Assembly (NCBI RefSeq): GCF_000720485.1
Contig: NZ_JOAX01000027.1
Location: 1 to 64,000 of the forward strand
Source of the DNA: Streptomyces ochraceiscleroticus
Lineage (GTDB): Bacteria > Actinomycetota > Actinomycetes > Streptomycetales > Streptomycetaceae
DNA length: 64,000 nt
Direction: 5' to 3'
This document shows, in pieces, positions 24,541 through 35,781 of this stretch. The position numbers and the translations under genes are program-made. The notes below the pieces were generated by a model. That model was not told the DNA's origin. It was given only the letters and a program-made list of their open reading frames with translations, and did no database searches. Each line of letters opens with the position of its first letter. Positions within the stretch are counted from its first letter, which is position 1.

Positions 24541-25776
24541 TTACGGAACGATCTTCAGGAGCTTGTTCGGTGACCCGCTGCCCGGGCTGGTCACGACGCC
24601 GGACGTGGCGCTGGCGACCAGGGCGCTCGACACCGAGGCGGGCGAGGCCGACGGGTGCCCGGCGAGGTAGACGGCGGCCGCGCCGGCTACGTGCGGGGTG
24701 GCCATGGACGTACCGGAGATGGTGTTGGTGGCGGTGTCGGAGGTCCGCCAGGCGCTGGTGATGCTGCTGCCGGGCGCGAACAGGTCCAGGCGGGAACCGT
24801 AGTTGGAGTAGCTGGCGCGGGCGTCGGTGCTGGTGGTGGCGCCGACGGTGATCGCTTCGGGGACGCGGGCCGGGGAGGAGGTGTTGGCGTCCGCGTTGGA
24901 ATTGCCGGCCGCGATCGCATACGTCACGCCGCTCGCGATGGAGTTCTTCACCGCGTTGTCCAGCGCGGTGCTCACCCCGCCGCCCAGCGACATGTTCGCC
25001 ACCGACGGGCCGCTGTGGTTCTTGGTGACCCAGTCGATGCCCGCGACGACCTGGGCGGTGGTGCCGGATCCCGCGTTGTTGAGCACGCGTACGGCGACGA
25101 CCCTGGCCTTCTTGGCGACGCCGTAGGTGGTGCCGGCGGCGGTGGCCGCGACATGGGTGCCGTGGCCGTTGCCGTCCTGCGCGACGTTGTCGTTGTCCAC
25201 CGCGTCGTAGCCGTTCACGGCGCGGCCGCCGAAGTCCTGGTGCGTGACCCGCACTCCGGTGTCGATGACGTACACGGTCGTACCGCTTCCGGCGCTGTCC
25301 GGGTACGTGTAACTCCGGTCCAGCGGGAGGTTCGTCTGGTCGATGCGGTCCAGGCCCCAGGACGGCGGATTGGCCTGGGTGCTGGTGGCGTGCACCGTCG
25401 TGTCCTGGAACACCTGGTCCACGGCCGGGTCGGCGGCGAGGCGTCTCGCCTCCGCCGCGGAGAGGTGGGCCGCGTAGCCGTTGAGCGCGGCGGTGTACGT
25501 GTGCCGCACGGTGCCACCGTGCGCGGATATCAGGCGTCTGCCGTCTGCGGACGCGGCCTTGAGGCCCGCCGCCTTCTTCAGGGTCACGATGTAGCTGCCC
25601 TGGACGGCGTTCTTCGCGCCCGCGCCGATGACCGTGCCCTCGGCGGGCGCGGCCTGGGCCGGGAGCGCGGTGACGCCGAGGGTGACGGCGGCCGACGCGG
25701 CGGTGATCGCGGTGGCGATCCGGAGCCTGGCCGGAATCCGGCCGAAAACCTTCGTGGTGGTACGCATCACTGCCAT
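24541..25776 (-). CDS. Secreted subtilisin-like serine protease (S8, proteinase K type)
   Basis: 411 residues: signal peptide (to about 43, ALPAQA), I9-type propeptide (about 58-130, SYIVTLKKAAG), then the S8 domain. Catalytic triad: Asp172 (VYVIDTGV), His205 (NGHGTHVA) and Ser357 (SGTSMATPHVAG); oxyanion Asn292 (AAGN). The C-terminus stops at the end of the catalytic domain with no extra P-domain. It is an extracellular nutrient or morphogenesis-related protease. ATG start with GAGGAGGA 9-10 bases upstream. Divergent from the SGNH esterase across 302 bp. Confidence 0.95.
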   Translation of the reverse strand: MAVMRTTTKVFGRIPARLRIATAITAASAAVTLGVTALPAQAAPAEGTVIGAGAKNAVQGSYIVTLKKAAGLKAASADGRRLISAHGGTVRHTYTAALNGYAAHLSAAEARRLAADPAVDQVFQDTTVHATSTQANPPSWGLDRIDQTNLPLDRSYTYPDSAGSGTTVYVIDTGVRVTHQDFGGRAVNGYDAVDNDNVAQDGNGHGTHVAATAAGTTYGVAKKARVVAVRVLNNAGSGTTAQVVAGIDWVTKNHSGPSVANMSLGGGVSTALDNAVKNSIASGVTYAIAAGNSNADANTSSPARVPEAITVGATTSTDARASYSNYGSRLDLFAPGSSITSAWRTSDTATNTISGTSMATPHVAGAAAVYLAGHPSASPASVSSALVASATSGVVTSPGSGSPNKLLKIVP

Positions 25777-26078
25777 GCGAGGGGGTCCTCCTCATCAGGT
25801 GCGCGTGGTGCGTGCGCATGGGGGGTGGCGCACGGATTCGTGCGCTACGGGCGGCTGTTGAGGGTGCAAGGGGCCGCCCGGACGAAAGATTCGCCGAGAG
25901 GTAGTGCGATATTCAAGAGGGCCTGGCTTGATGTCATATGCACGACATAGTGCGGCAATCCGTCGAGGCGCGTGGCCAGTAATGCTCTACGCGGGTAGCA
26001 AAGTTGGCATGAACACTTCCGTCACCCGTGTCGTACTGCTACCACGGTTGCGGCAGAGATCCTGCTATTGGAGGTTCC
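25777..26078. promoter_or_regulatory. Divergent promoter region of the protease and esterase genes
   Basis: 302 bp without a gene. It contains CTACGCGGGTAG (25987-25998), symmetrical except for one central pair, followed by AGTTGGCATGAACACTTCC. Both flanking genes encode secreted hydrolases, so shared control is plausible. Confidence 0.45.
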
Positions 26079-26854
26079 ATGAGAGTTTCCAGATGCGCGG
26101 GCTTCTTGTCCGCCTTCCTCGCCGCCTCGTCCCTGGCACTCATCGGCACCGCTCCCGCTTCCGCCGCCCAACTCGACGGCGCCGCCCGCTATGTGGCGCT
26201 CGGCGACTCCTACTCCTCCGGCCTCGGAGCCGGCAGCTACGACAGTGGCAGCGGCTCCTGCAAGCGCAGCAGCAAGGCGTACCCCGCCCTCTGGGCCGCC
26301 GCGAACTCACCCGCCTCGTTCACCTTCGCGGCCTGCTCGGGGGCCCGTACGGGTGATGTCCTCAACAGCCAATTGACGTCGGTGAGCGGCGACACGACCC
26401 TGGTCTCCCTGACCGTCGGCGGCAACGACGCCGGCTTCGCCGACACCATGACCACCTGCGTCCTGTACTCCGAGAGCACCTGCCTGTCCCGGGTCCAGCA
26501 GGCGCGCACGTACATCAACACCACCCTCCCCGGAAAGCTGGACCAGGTGTACAGCGCCATCTCCGGCAAGGCGCCCAACGCCCGGGTGGCCGTCCTGGGC
26601 TACCCCCGCTTCTACAAGCTGAGCGGCAGCTGCGTCGCCGGGCTCACGGAGAAGGAGCGCGCCGCGATAAACGCCGCGGCGGACGACATCAACGCCGTCA
26701 CCGCCAAGCGCGCCGCCGACCACGGCTTCGCCTTCGGTGACGCCAACACCACCTTCGCCGGACACGAGATCTGCTCGGGCAGCTCCTGGCTGCACAGCGT
26801 CGCCTATCCCGTCGAGGAGTCCTACCACCCGACCGCCACCGGCCAGTCCAGCGG

Positions 26855-28726
<1,872 letters not shown>

Positions 28727-29068
28727 GGCACGAGCCCCCTCGACCCCGCAAAAGGAGCGATGTGGGGAAAACGTACCTCCGTACGCCGCCGTTGCCGCCC
28801 CCTCGGCGGCAATCCGGCAGCGGTGCGGGGAGAGACGCGGCGCCCCGTGGTGACGCTCCGTCATGGGGGCGCACGCTCGGGGCCACCACGTGCCTCCGTA
28901 CGCCGTCAACTCGACCTGGAGTAGGTGCGGTACGCGGACGTTCCGTATGGTGTTCGTCAACGCCCTTGCGGGGCAGGTGAATACTGATACCGGGCTGCGC
29001 GAAGGACGTGCGGGAGAGATAGGGTTACCCTGCCCGGGCCGGGTGCCCTCGTACGGGTGGGGAGTGTC
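28727..29068. other. 342-bp divergent intergenic region
   Basis: No gene supported. It contains the palindrome AGGGTTACCCT (29021-29031) preceded by GAGAT, so the overlapping TAGGGT could serve as a -10 hexamer for the small downstream gene. The region next to the kinase holds the GAGGGGG ribosome site on the minus strand. Confidence 0.4.
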
Positions 29069-29329
29069 ATGGAACAGATTGCAGTACGCAGCAGGCCGCG
29101 AGTGCCTGCCATCACATGCGGCGGCGCGTCCAGTGCGCGTCTGGACCGCCATCTCGCGGTGCTCGGCGGACCGGCGATACCGCAGCGGGAGACCGAAGGC
29201 GCCACGTCGCTGATGCAGGAGATCACCAAGCGTGACCACGCGCGGACGCGGAAGAGCCGCGGGGCGCGGGTGTCGCTCTTCGCGCCGCTGCGCCGGCTGC
29301 GCCGGTCGCTCTTCGGCGGTCACGGCTGA
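29069..29329 (+). CDS. Small basic hypothetical protein
   Basis: 86 residues beginning MEQIAVRSRPRVPAIT, with a well-placed GGGGAG ribosome site 5-6 bases upstream. The C-terminal third is strongly basic (KRDHARTRKSRGAR, then RRLRRSLFGGHG). The frame keeps high third-position GC and contains an amphipathic ETEGATSLMQEITKRD helix. No family recognised. Gene reality rests on ribosome site, composition and position divergent from the kinase. Confidence 0.6.
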   Translation: MEQIAVRSRPRVPAITCGGASSARLDRHLAVLGGPAIPQRETEGATSLMQEITKRDHARTRKSRGARVSLFAPLRRLRRSLFGGHG

Positions 29330-29707
29330 GCGGGGCCGCGCCGAGCGGTGCTCCGGTGCGCCCCGAGTGCGCCCCGTCAGCTCCCCGCCGCTGATCCGGC
29401 CCCGCCCGCGGACCCCCGGACCCCGCCCGGCCCCGGCCATCGCAGTCCAGTGTCACGGTCGTACGCGTCCGTCCCTCTCCCGGCAATCCGGGGCGGGACG
29501 GGCGCGTTCGGCGTTTCCGGCGGCCGGTGAGCGGTAACGGCGTCCGGTGAGCAGCGGTATCGGCACGCCGGATCACCCGCTCACTCGTACCGGATCACCA
29601 CCTCACTCGTAACGGTGATCTCTCGCCGGGCTGTTGACGTGACGATCATTCCGCGCCAGGGTGCAGTCGCTTGCCCCGTACAACCATCTTTGCCGCGGGA
29701 GGCGCCG
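29330..29707. promoter_or_regulatory. Repeat-bearing promoter region of the M20 gene
   Basis: 378 bp. A probable promoter TTGACG (29634-29639), 17-base spacer, CAGGGT (29657-29662) lies 46 bp before the GTG. Upstream are two adjacent 22-base repeats starting CCGGATCACC (29568-29589 and 29590-29611, two mismatches). Before them, inverted cousins of the form GGTGAGCGGTAACGG occupy about 29526-29563. The remainder (29330-29520) shows nothing recognisable. Confidence 0.5.
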
Positions 29708-31453
29708 GTGTGTGATCTGCACGACGACCACGAGCACAAGCACGGGCACGACGCGGGGGCGGCCCCCGGCGGGCTCAGCAGACGCAGAATCGTTCAGCTC
29801 CTGGGGGCCGCGGGGGTGAGCACGGCGGCCATGAGCGCCGCCGCCGACCCCGCGATGGCCGCGGCGTCCGACGACGCCGCCGCGGACCCCGACGGATACC
29901 GGGCGCCCAAGGGGCTGGCCGAGGACTCCCCGGCCAAGGCCGCCGCGCTGGCCTGGATCGACGATCAGCGCGCGAAGATCACCGGCCTGGACGACGAGAT
30001 CTGGGAGAACGCCGAACTCTCGCTGCGCGAGTGGAAGTCCTCGCTCGCCGAGGCGGACTTCCTCAAGGCCGCCGGCTTCGACGTGGAGTTCGGCACGGCC
30101 GGCTTCCCGACCGCCTTCACCGCCACCTTCCGGCACGGCAAGGGCGGCCCCGTGCTCGGCTTCAGCGGCGAGTACGACGCGCTGCCGGGGCTGTCGCAGC
30201 GCAGGGGCGTGGGCCACCACGACCCGCTGGAGTACGTCCACGACCCGTTCGCGCCCGGATACGGGCCCGGCCACGGCTGCGGGCACTGCGCCCTCGGCAC
30301 CGCGGCGGCGGCCGCCGCGGCGGCGGTCGCCAGGGCCGCCACCGCGCACGGCCTCGACGTGACGGTGAAGTTCTTCGGCTCCACCGCCGAGGAGCAGTTG
30401 ATCGGCAAGACGTACGCGGTCAGCAAGGGCGTGTACGAGGGGCTGGACGCCTTCCTGGACTGGCACCCCTCCACCTCCAACGCGACCGGCTGGGGCTCGT
30501 CCACCGCGATGACCGCGGTCACCTTCACCTTCCTCGGTGTCGCGGGCCACGGCGGCACCCCGCTCGGCAACAAGAGCGCGCTGGACGCCGCGGTGATGAT
30601 GGCGACGATGTCGGAGTTCCTGCGCGAGGAGAACCTCGCGCCGTCCGGCCGGCTGCACTGGGTGATCAACAACGGCGGTGACATCCCGAACGTCACCCCG
30701 GAGATCTCCGAGATCTCGTACTACGTGCGCGAAGGCAGCCCGGAGCGGGTCCAGGTCCTGCTCGACAAGGTCATCGAGGTGTCCGAGGCGGCCGCCAAGG
30801 CCAGCCGGACCACCGTCCGGCACCGGATCACCTCGGCGTGCTGGAACCAGCTCCCGTCCCGGTCCTTCGCCGAGCTGATGCACGACAACATGCGGAAGAT
30901 CGGCCCGCCGGAGTTCAGCGACGAGGCCCAGCGGCTGGCCAAGGACCTGCAGAAGTCGCTCGGCCTGCCCGAGAAGGGGCTGCACGACAAGATCGGCGAG
31001 CTGACCCCGCCCAACCCGGTCTTCATGGGCGGCGGTTCCACCGATGTCGCCGACATCAGCTGGAACGTGCCCACGGTCTCCATGGGCGCGGCGCTGGCCC
31101 CCATCGGCACGAAGATGCACACCTGGTCGACGGCCGCCTGCGCCGCGGCGGCGCCCGGCCACGCGGCCCTGCTCGCGGCAGCGAAGTACCTCGCGGCGAC
31201 CGCGGTGGACCTGATCACCCAGCCCGCGCGGCTGAAGGCGATCAAGGACGAGTTCGCCGAGCGGACCAAGGGCGTGCGCTGGAAGACCGCCCTCCCGGAC
31301 GGCTACGAGCCGCCCATGTACGAGCCGCCGCAGTGGTTCCTGGAGCGCACCGGCCAGTCCTGGCCGCCGCCGAACATCACCTGGCCCCCGAAGCGCGTGG
31401 TGAGCAACGAGAAGTTCAGCTCGCTGGGGCCGGAGCTCGCGCCGCAGAAGTAG
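29708..31453 (+). CDS. Tat-exported M20-family amidohydrolase (AbgB-like)
   Basis: 581 residues from a GTG with GGGAGG upstream. The N-terminus is His-rich (HDDHEHKHGH), then a twin-arginine signal (GLSRRRIVQLLGAAGVS). The M20 part has FSGEYDALPGL, metal-binding GHGCGHCALG, TAEEQLIGK, and a dimerisation insertion. It resembles aminobenzoyl-glutamate hydrolase AbgB and indole-acetyl-amino-acid amidohydrolases. Tat export implies that the metal is loaded in the cytosol and the enzyme then works outside. The N-terminal His cluster ahead of the signal is unusual and may assist metal handling. Monocistronic. Confidence 0.88.
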   Translation: MCDLHDDHEHKHGHDAGAAPGGLSRRRIVQLLGAAGVSTAAMSAAADPAMAAASDDAAADPDGYRAPKGLAEDSPAKAAALAWIDDQRAKITGLDDEIWENAELSLREWKSSLAEADFLKAAGFDVEFGTAGFPTAFTATFRHGKGGPVLGFSGEYDALPGLSQRRGVGHHDPLEYVHDPFAPGYGPGHGCGHCALGTAAAAAAAAVARAATAHGLDVTVKFFGSTAEEQLIGKTYAVSKGVYEGLDAFLDWHPSTSNATGWGSSTAMTAVTFTFLGVAGHGGTPLGNKSALDAAVMMATMSEFLREENLAPSGRLHWVINNGGDIPNVTPEISEISYYVREGSPERVQVLLDKVIEVSEAAAKASRTTVRHRITSACWNQLPSRSFAELMHDNMRKIGPPEFSDEAQRLAKDLQKSLGLPEKGLHDKIGELTPPNPVFMGGGSTDVADISWNVPTVSMGAALAPIGTKMHTWSTAACAAAAPGHAALLAAAKYLAATAVDLITQPARLKAIKDEFAERTKGVRWKTALPDGYEPPMYEPPQWFLERTGQSWPPPNITWPPKRVVSNEKFSSLGPELAPQK

Positions 31454-31474
31454 CCCTGCGGGCCGCCGGTCCCG

Positions 31475-32683
31475 TCACAGCAGCGCGAACTGGCCCTCCG
31501 GGCCCTCCTCCTGGTGGTCCAGGACGGAGGCCGGGCGGAGCGCCGCCGCGGGGGCCGGGAGGACGCCCGCGGCGGTGAGCTCCGCGGCGCCGACGGTACT
31601 GGACTCGGCGAGCGCGGTCGTCAAACGGTCCTGCTCGGGGGCGAGTTCGCCGAGCAGGGCCAGTACGGTGATCAGCTCCAGGAGGTCGGTGGTCCACTCC
31701 TGGGGCCAGGCGGCGGGGCGTACCGCCTCCAGCGTGCCCGGCTCGACGGCGCCCGTACGCCGCTCCAGCCACGCCTCCAGGACGCGGACGCCGCCCGCGT
31801 GCGCGTCCCAGGCGGCGGCCGGTACGGGGGAGATCCGGCCCCTGCCGATGTCCAGCGCCTCCTCCTCCGGGTCGTACGCGAGCTCCGTGGGCAGCCCCCG
31901 GGCGGGCAGCGCGGCGCGCACGTACGGGCGGCGCCCACCGGGCAGCCGGGGGCGCTCGCCGGTGCCCGCGCCCCGGGTGTGCAGCCGGATCAGCTCGCGC
32001 CCCAGCGCCACCCCGCGCGCCCACAGGTCCGGGTCCGCGGTGAGCGGGACGGCGATGCCGCCGCTGTCGTGCCGGGCGGTGGCGGCGAGGTAGGCGAAGG
32101 CGTCCCCGGCGGTGACCGGGTGCCCGAGACGGTCGCCGAGGTGGCCGAGGAGGCCGGGCGCGAGGTTCGGTTCGGTGCCGGCGGGGCGGCGGTACAGGGG
32201 GCGGACGCGGCCCTGGCGGCCGACGGGCAGGACGGTGGAGAGGGCGAGCGCGGGGCCCGGATCCTGCGGGACGCGCGGCTGCTCGACGGCGAAGAGCTGG
32301 GAGGCGTCCGCGACCCGCCACAGCTCGGGCCGGGCCGCGTCGATCAGCCGGTGGTCGGGCAGCAGCCAGAGCTGGTCGTACACGCCGTGCCGGACCCGCA
32401 CCGGCTCCGCGCAGGGCGCGTCGCCCGCGGTCAGCCGGGCCAGCCGGCCGGTCGCGGTGGCCTGGCCGGGGAGCTGGCCGACCGCGGTGTGCAGGGTGCG
32501 GACCCTGGAGGGGTGGAAGAGCCGCTCGCGGTCCGCGAGGCCGTCGGCCCGCAGCAGCGCGTCCCAGCGCGCCCGCAGCGACCCGGTGTCCGGCGCCATG
32601 ATCCAGGCGCGGCCGAGCCGTGGCGCGGCGACGGACCACGGCATCAGGTCGGACAGCAGGGGCACGTCCTGCTTCGCCGTCAC
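31475..32683 (-). CDS. Free-standing type ISP restriction enzyme C-terminal (specificity-like) domain protein
   Basis: 402 residues with no methyltransferase, helicase or nuclease motif. The pattern DQLWLLPDHRLIDAARPELW matches the YRPFD-xx-W-(Y)-x-(D)NRL-x-RPE-W-type segment of the target-recognition/C-terminal part of single-chain type ISP enzymes such as LlaGI. The rest is mixed alpha/beta with many Arg, Leu and Ala residues. Likely a domesticated or relic domain that may still bind DNA or a partner. It converges on the M20 gene with 21 bp between stops. The start is the first ATG that gives the complete domain. Confidence 0.65.
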   Translation of the reverse strand: MTAKQDVPLLSDLMPWSVAAPRLGRAWIMAPDTGSLRARWDALLRADGLADRERLFHPSRVRTLHTAVGQLPGQATATGRLARLTAGDAPCAEPVRVRHGVYDQLWLLPDHRLIDAARPELWRVADASQLFAVEQPRVPQDPGPALALSTVLPVGRQGRVRPLYRRPAGTEPNLAPGLLGHLGDRLGHPVTAGDAFAYLAATARHDSGGIAVPLTADPDLWARGVALGRELIRLHTRGAGTGERPRLPGGRRPYVRAALPARGLPTELAYDPEEEALDIGRGRISPVPAAAWDAHAGGVRVLEAWLERRTGAVEPGTLEAVRPAAWPQEWTTDLLELITVLALLGELAPEQDRLTTALAESSTVGAAELTAAGVLPAPAAALRPASVLDHQEEGPEGQFALL

Positions 32684-32767
32684 GCGGCAACCCTCCCGGA
32701 CGGTTCGGATGACCCCGGCATCGTAACCACGCCCCCGGAACCGGCGGCAGGGTCGCTCAGCGCAGCG

Positions 32768-33517
32768 TCAGTGGGCGTCCAGCGTCACCGTGAACGAGAA
32801 GCGGTCGCCCCGGTAATGGATGCGCGCCACATCCACCACCTGCCCCGCCTCGTCGTACGTGATGCCCGTGTAGTGCAGGATCGGGCTGAGCAGCGGGACC
32901 TCGAGCAGCCGCGCGGTCTCCGGGTCCGCCAGCCGCGCCTCCACGGTGTCGGTGATCCGGCCGATCCGTATGCCGACCGCGTCCCGCAGCACCTTCGTCA
33001 TCGGGTGGCGCTCCAGCTCGGCCGGGTCGATGCGGGCGGCGACGTCCGGGCGGACGTGGTTGACGGCGTGGTTGGTCGGCTCGCCGGTCGACTCGTCGCT
33101 GCGCAGCCGCCGGTAGACGCCGACGTCCGGCAGCCCGGGGAAGTGCTCGGCGAGCTCCGGGGGCACCGGGGCCGTGCCGTGCTCCAGCAGCTCGCTCACC
33201 ATGCCGGACTGCTGGGCCACGATCGCGTCCACCGAGCCCAGCAGCCGTACCGGGGCGCCGCGCCGCGCGGCGGGCTCGATGAACGTGCCCCGCCGCCGGT
33301 GCCGGCTGATCAGCCCCTCGGTCTCCAGCTCCTTGAGGGCCTGCCGCATGGTCAGCACGCTCACCCCGTAGTGCGCGGCGAGCGTCTCCTCGGTGGGCAG
33401 CCGCAGCGGCGCCTCGGGGGAGCGGCCCAGTATCGAGGCCCGCAGCGACTGCGAGACCTGGTACCACAGGGGCAGCTTGCGGTTCAGGGCGAGCGAGTCG
33501 GGCGCGAAGGTCGTCAC
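32768..33517 (-). CDS. GntR/HutC regulator with UTRA domain
   Basis: 249 residues. N-terminal winged helix (LPTEETLAAHYGVSVLTMRQAL, ELETEGLISRHRRRGTF) and a C-terminal UTRA ligand-binding domain (about 100-245, ending in ARIHYRGDRFSFTV). It follows hmgA by 12 bp in the same direction, so it most likely senses homogentisate or a downstream intermediate and controls its own operon. Confidence 0.9.
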   Translation of the reverse strand: MTTFAPDSLALNRKLPLWYQVSQSLRASILGRSPEAPLRLPTEETLAAHYGVSVLTMRQALKELETEGLISRHRRRGTFIEPAARRGAPVRLLGSVDAIVAQQSGMVSELLEHGTAPVPPELAEHFPGLPDVGVYRRLRSDESTGEPTNHAVNHVRPDVAARIDPAELERHPMTKVLRDAVGIRIGRITDTVEARLADPETARLLEVPLLSPILHYTGITYDEAGQVVDVARIHYRGDRFSFTVTLDAH

Positions 33518-33529
33518 GGCAGGCTCCGG

Positions 33530-34897
33530 TCAGGGGCGGCTGGGTTCTCCGGGGAATCCTCCCCCGGGTCCCCACTGGCGTTCGAGACCCTGCCACACGT
33601 CGTCGTAGCCGCTCTGCAGGTGGTCGGCGGTACGGGCCTGTTCGGTGAGCAGCACCGGCCAGCGCGTCTCGAACATGAACGCCAGCCCGTCGTCGACCTT
33701 CTGCGGCGTCAGCTCGGCGGTGCTCGCCTTCTCGTAGGTGGCGCGGTCGGGGCCGTGCGCGGACATCATGTTGTGCAGCGATCCGCCGCCGGGCACGAAG
33801 CCCCCCTTGCCGCCGGTCTTCGCGTCGTACGCGCCCTCGATGAGGCCCATGTACTCGCTCATCACGTTCCGGTGGAAATAGGGCGGCCGGAAGGTGTCCT
33901 CGCCGACCAGCCAGCGCGGCGCGAAGACCACGAAGTCCACGCCCGCCAGGCCCGGGGTGTCGGAGGGGGAGGTGAGCACCGTGAAGATCGACGGGTCCGG
34001 GTGGTCGAACGAGATGGACCCGATCACATTGAAGTGGCGCAGGTCGTAGACGTAGGGCACGTGATTGCCGTGCCAGGCGACGACGTCCAGCGGGGAGTGG
34101 TCATAGGTCGCGGTCCAGAGGTTGCCGCAGAACTTGTTGACGACCTCGTGCGGGCCCTCGACGTCCTCGTACGCGGCGACGGGAGCCAGGAAGTCCCGCG
34201 CATTCGCCAGCCCGTTGGCGCCGATCGGGCCGAGGTCGGGGAGCTGGAAGGGGCGGCCGTAGTTCTCGCAGACGTATCCGCGGGCACTCGCCGCCAGCAG
34301 TTCGACGCGGAACCGCACGCCGCGCGGGATCAGTGCGATATGCCCCGGTTCGGCGCGCAGCAGGCCGAATTCCGTCCGCAGCAGCAGTCCGCCGCGCTCC
34401 GGGACGATCAGCAGCTCACCGTCGGCGCTGCTGAACACCCTGCGCTCCATGGAGGAGTTGGCGTGGTAGAGGTGCACCGCCATCCCGCTGCGCTCGGTGA
34501 CGTCGCCGTTGCCGCCTAGCGTCCACAGTCCGGCGACGAAGTCGGTGCCGGGCGCGGGCTCGGGCAGCGGGTCCCAGCGCAGCCGGTTGGGGTCGGGCAC
34601 CGTCCCGGTGAACGGGGCGGCGCGCACGCCGCCGTTGTCCGCCCGCACGAACGGCGGATGGGCCGCTGAGGGGCGGATGCGGTACAGCCAGGACCGGCGG
34701 TTGGCGGCCCGCGGCTCGGTGAACGCGGTGCCGCTGAGCTGCTCCGCGTACAGGCCCAGCGGGGCGCGCTGGGGGGAGTTGCGGCCGGTGGGCAGCGCGC
34801 CGGGGACGGCCTCGGAGGTGTGTGCGTTCCCGAACCCCGAGGAGTGGGCCAGTCCCTCGGCCGTCTTCCTCGCCCGCTCCTCGCCCGTGCCTGTCAT
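33530..34897 (-). CDS. hmgA: Homogentisate 1,2-dioxygenase
   Basis: 455 residues, normal length for the family. Iron ligands by homology to human HGD are His342 and Glu348 in [12 protein letters not shown] and His381 in SAHGPD; the likely active-site base is His276 in AWHGNHVP. Cleaves homogentisate to maleylacetoacetate in tyrosine and phenylalanine catabolism. Transcribed ahead of the GntR regulator; divergent from a TetR gene across a 121-bp region with an inverted repeat. Confidence 0.97.
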   Translation of the reverse strand: MTGTGEERARKTAEGLAHSSGFGNAHTSEAVPGALPTGRNSPQRAPLGLYAEQLSGTAFTEPRAANRRSWLYRIRPSAAHPPFVRADNGGVRAAPFTGTVPDPNRLRWDPLPEPAPGTDFVAGLWTLGGNGDVTERSGMAVHLYHANSSMERRVFSSADGELLIVPERGGLLLRTEFGLLRAEPGHIALIPRGVRFRVELLAASARGYVCENYGRPFQLPDLGPIGANGLANARDFLAPVAAYEDVEGPHEVVNKFCGNLWTATYDHSPLDVVAWHGNHVPYVYDLRHFNVIGSISFDHPDPSIFTVLTSPSDTPGLAGVDFVVFAPRWLVGEDTFRPPYFHRNVMSEYMGLIEGAYDAKTGGKGGFVPGGGSLHNMMSAHGPDRATYEKASTAELTPQKVDDGLAFMFETRWPVLLTEQARTADHLQSGYDDVWQGLERQWGPGGGFPGEPSRP

Positions 34898-34919
34898 CGC
34901 GTGCTCCCGCCGCTCAAGG

Positions 34920-34943
34920 AATCCTGTGCATGACCCTAGGATT
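34920..34943. promoter_or_regulatory. Inverted repeat between hmgA and the divergent TetR gene
   Basis: AATCCT (34920-34925) and AGGATT (34938-34943) are perfect complements spaced by 12 bases, 23 bp upstream of hmgA. This is an operator candidate for the GntR or TetR regulator, or for both. Confidence 0.45.
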
Positions 34944-35018
34944 GGCGCCGGGGCCCGTCAACGGAAACGCCCGACGACGCTCCCGCGCGCGGCGGGAACC
35001 GGCCGGAGTGCGTGCAGG

Positions 35019-35633
35019 ATGGAGTACGTGGATACCCCCTCACTCCGCCGCGCCCCCGTCCAGCGACGCAGCGCCGAGCGCCTGACCCGCATCCTCGACG
35101 CGTGCGCCGACGTCCTCGACGAGCAGGGGTACGAGGACCTGAGCACCCGCGCGGTAGCCGCCCGGGCGGAGGTGCCCATCGGCTCGGTCTACCGCTTCTT
35201 CCCCAACAAGCGCGCGATGGCCGAGGCACTGGCGCTGCGCAACCTCGACAGGTACGCGGAGCGGGTCACCGCCGGGCTCGCGGCCGCCGGTGACCGGCTG
35301 GACTGGCGGTACGCCATGGACGTGGTCATCGAGGAGTACCTCGCCATGAAGCGCTCCGTGCCGGGCTTCGCGCTGGTGGAGTTCACCGTGCCCGCGCCGC
35401 AGGCCACCCGGGAGGCCAACCACCGCGTCGCCGACCGGCTGCTGGCGCTGCTGGCCGGGCCGCTCGGCCTGGACCCGGCGGAGGAGCGGCTGCGGACCGC
35501 GTTCCTGGTGGGCGTGGAGGCGGCGGACGCGCTGGTGCAGCTCGCCTTCCGGGTCGCGCCCGAGGGCGATCCGGCGATCGTCGCCGAGACCAAGGAGCTG
35601 CTGCGGGCGTACCTGGGGCGGGTGCTGGACTGA
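35019..35633 (+). CDS. TetR-family regulator divergent from hmgA
   Basis: 204 residues. N-terminal HTH: RILDACADVLDEQGYEDLST, VAARAEVPIGSVYRFFPNK (recognition helix and following hinge). The C-terminal helical ligand domain has no identifiable inducer. ATG 35019 is chosen; GTG 35028 is a reasonable alternative with a GGAG site just before it. Its position suggests control of hmgA or of the downstream CitMHS transporter. Confidence 0.9.
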   Translation: MEYVDTPSLRRAPVQRRSAERLTRILDACADVLDEQGYEDLSTRAVAARAEVPIGSVYRFFPNKRAMAEALALRNLDRYAERVTAGLAAAGDRLDWRYAMDVVIEEYLAMKRSVPGFALVEFTVPAPQATREANHRVADRLLALLAGPLGLDPAEERLRTAFLVGVEAADALVQLAFRVAPEGDPAIVAETKELLRAYLGRVLD

Positions 35634-35696
35634 GCGCGCCGCACCGCTTCCCCTATTGACCTGGGGTTTTGCTCGTATTGCTCGCGCGTCAAGGTC

Positions 35697-35706
35697 TTGT
35701 TAACAA
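35697..35706. promoter_or_regulatory. Palindrome TTGTTAACAA upstream of the CitMHS transporter
   Basis: A 10-base perfect palindrome 76 bp ahead of the transporter ATG in a locally AT-rich stretch that stands out from the surrounding DNA. Candidate operator or part of the promoter. Confidence 0.4.
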
Positions 35707-35781
35707 AAGTTCGCCGCCCCTAACGTCACCACGACCGCCACCCCCTGGCAGGTGTTCAAGGGCGAACGTGAGGTACCCCCA

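Noticed and set aside
22517..25819. Minus-strand open frame of about 1100 codons across the polysaccharide operon and the protease
   Set aside because: Arg/Pro/Gly-rich shadow of the FemAB-like, membrane and subtilase genes; no fold or membrane periodicity, and the real genes have full motif sets in other phases.
31475..32683. Complete restriction-modification system
   Set aside because: Only the specificity-like part exists; no SAM, helicase or nuclease motif within the window.
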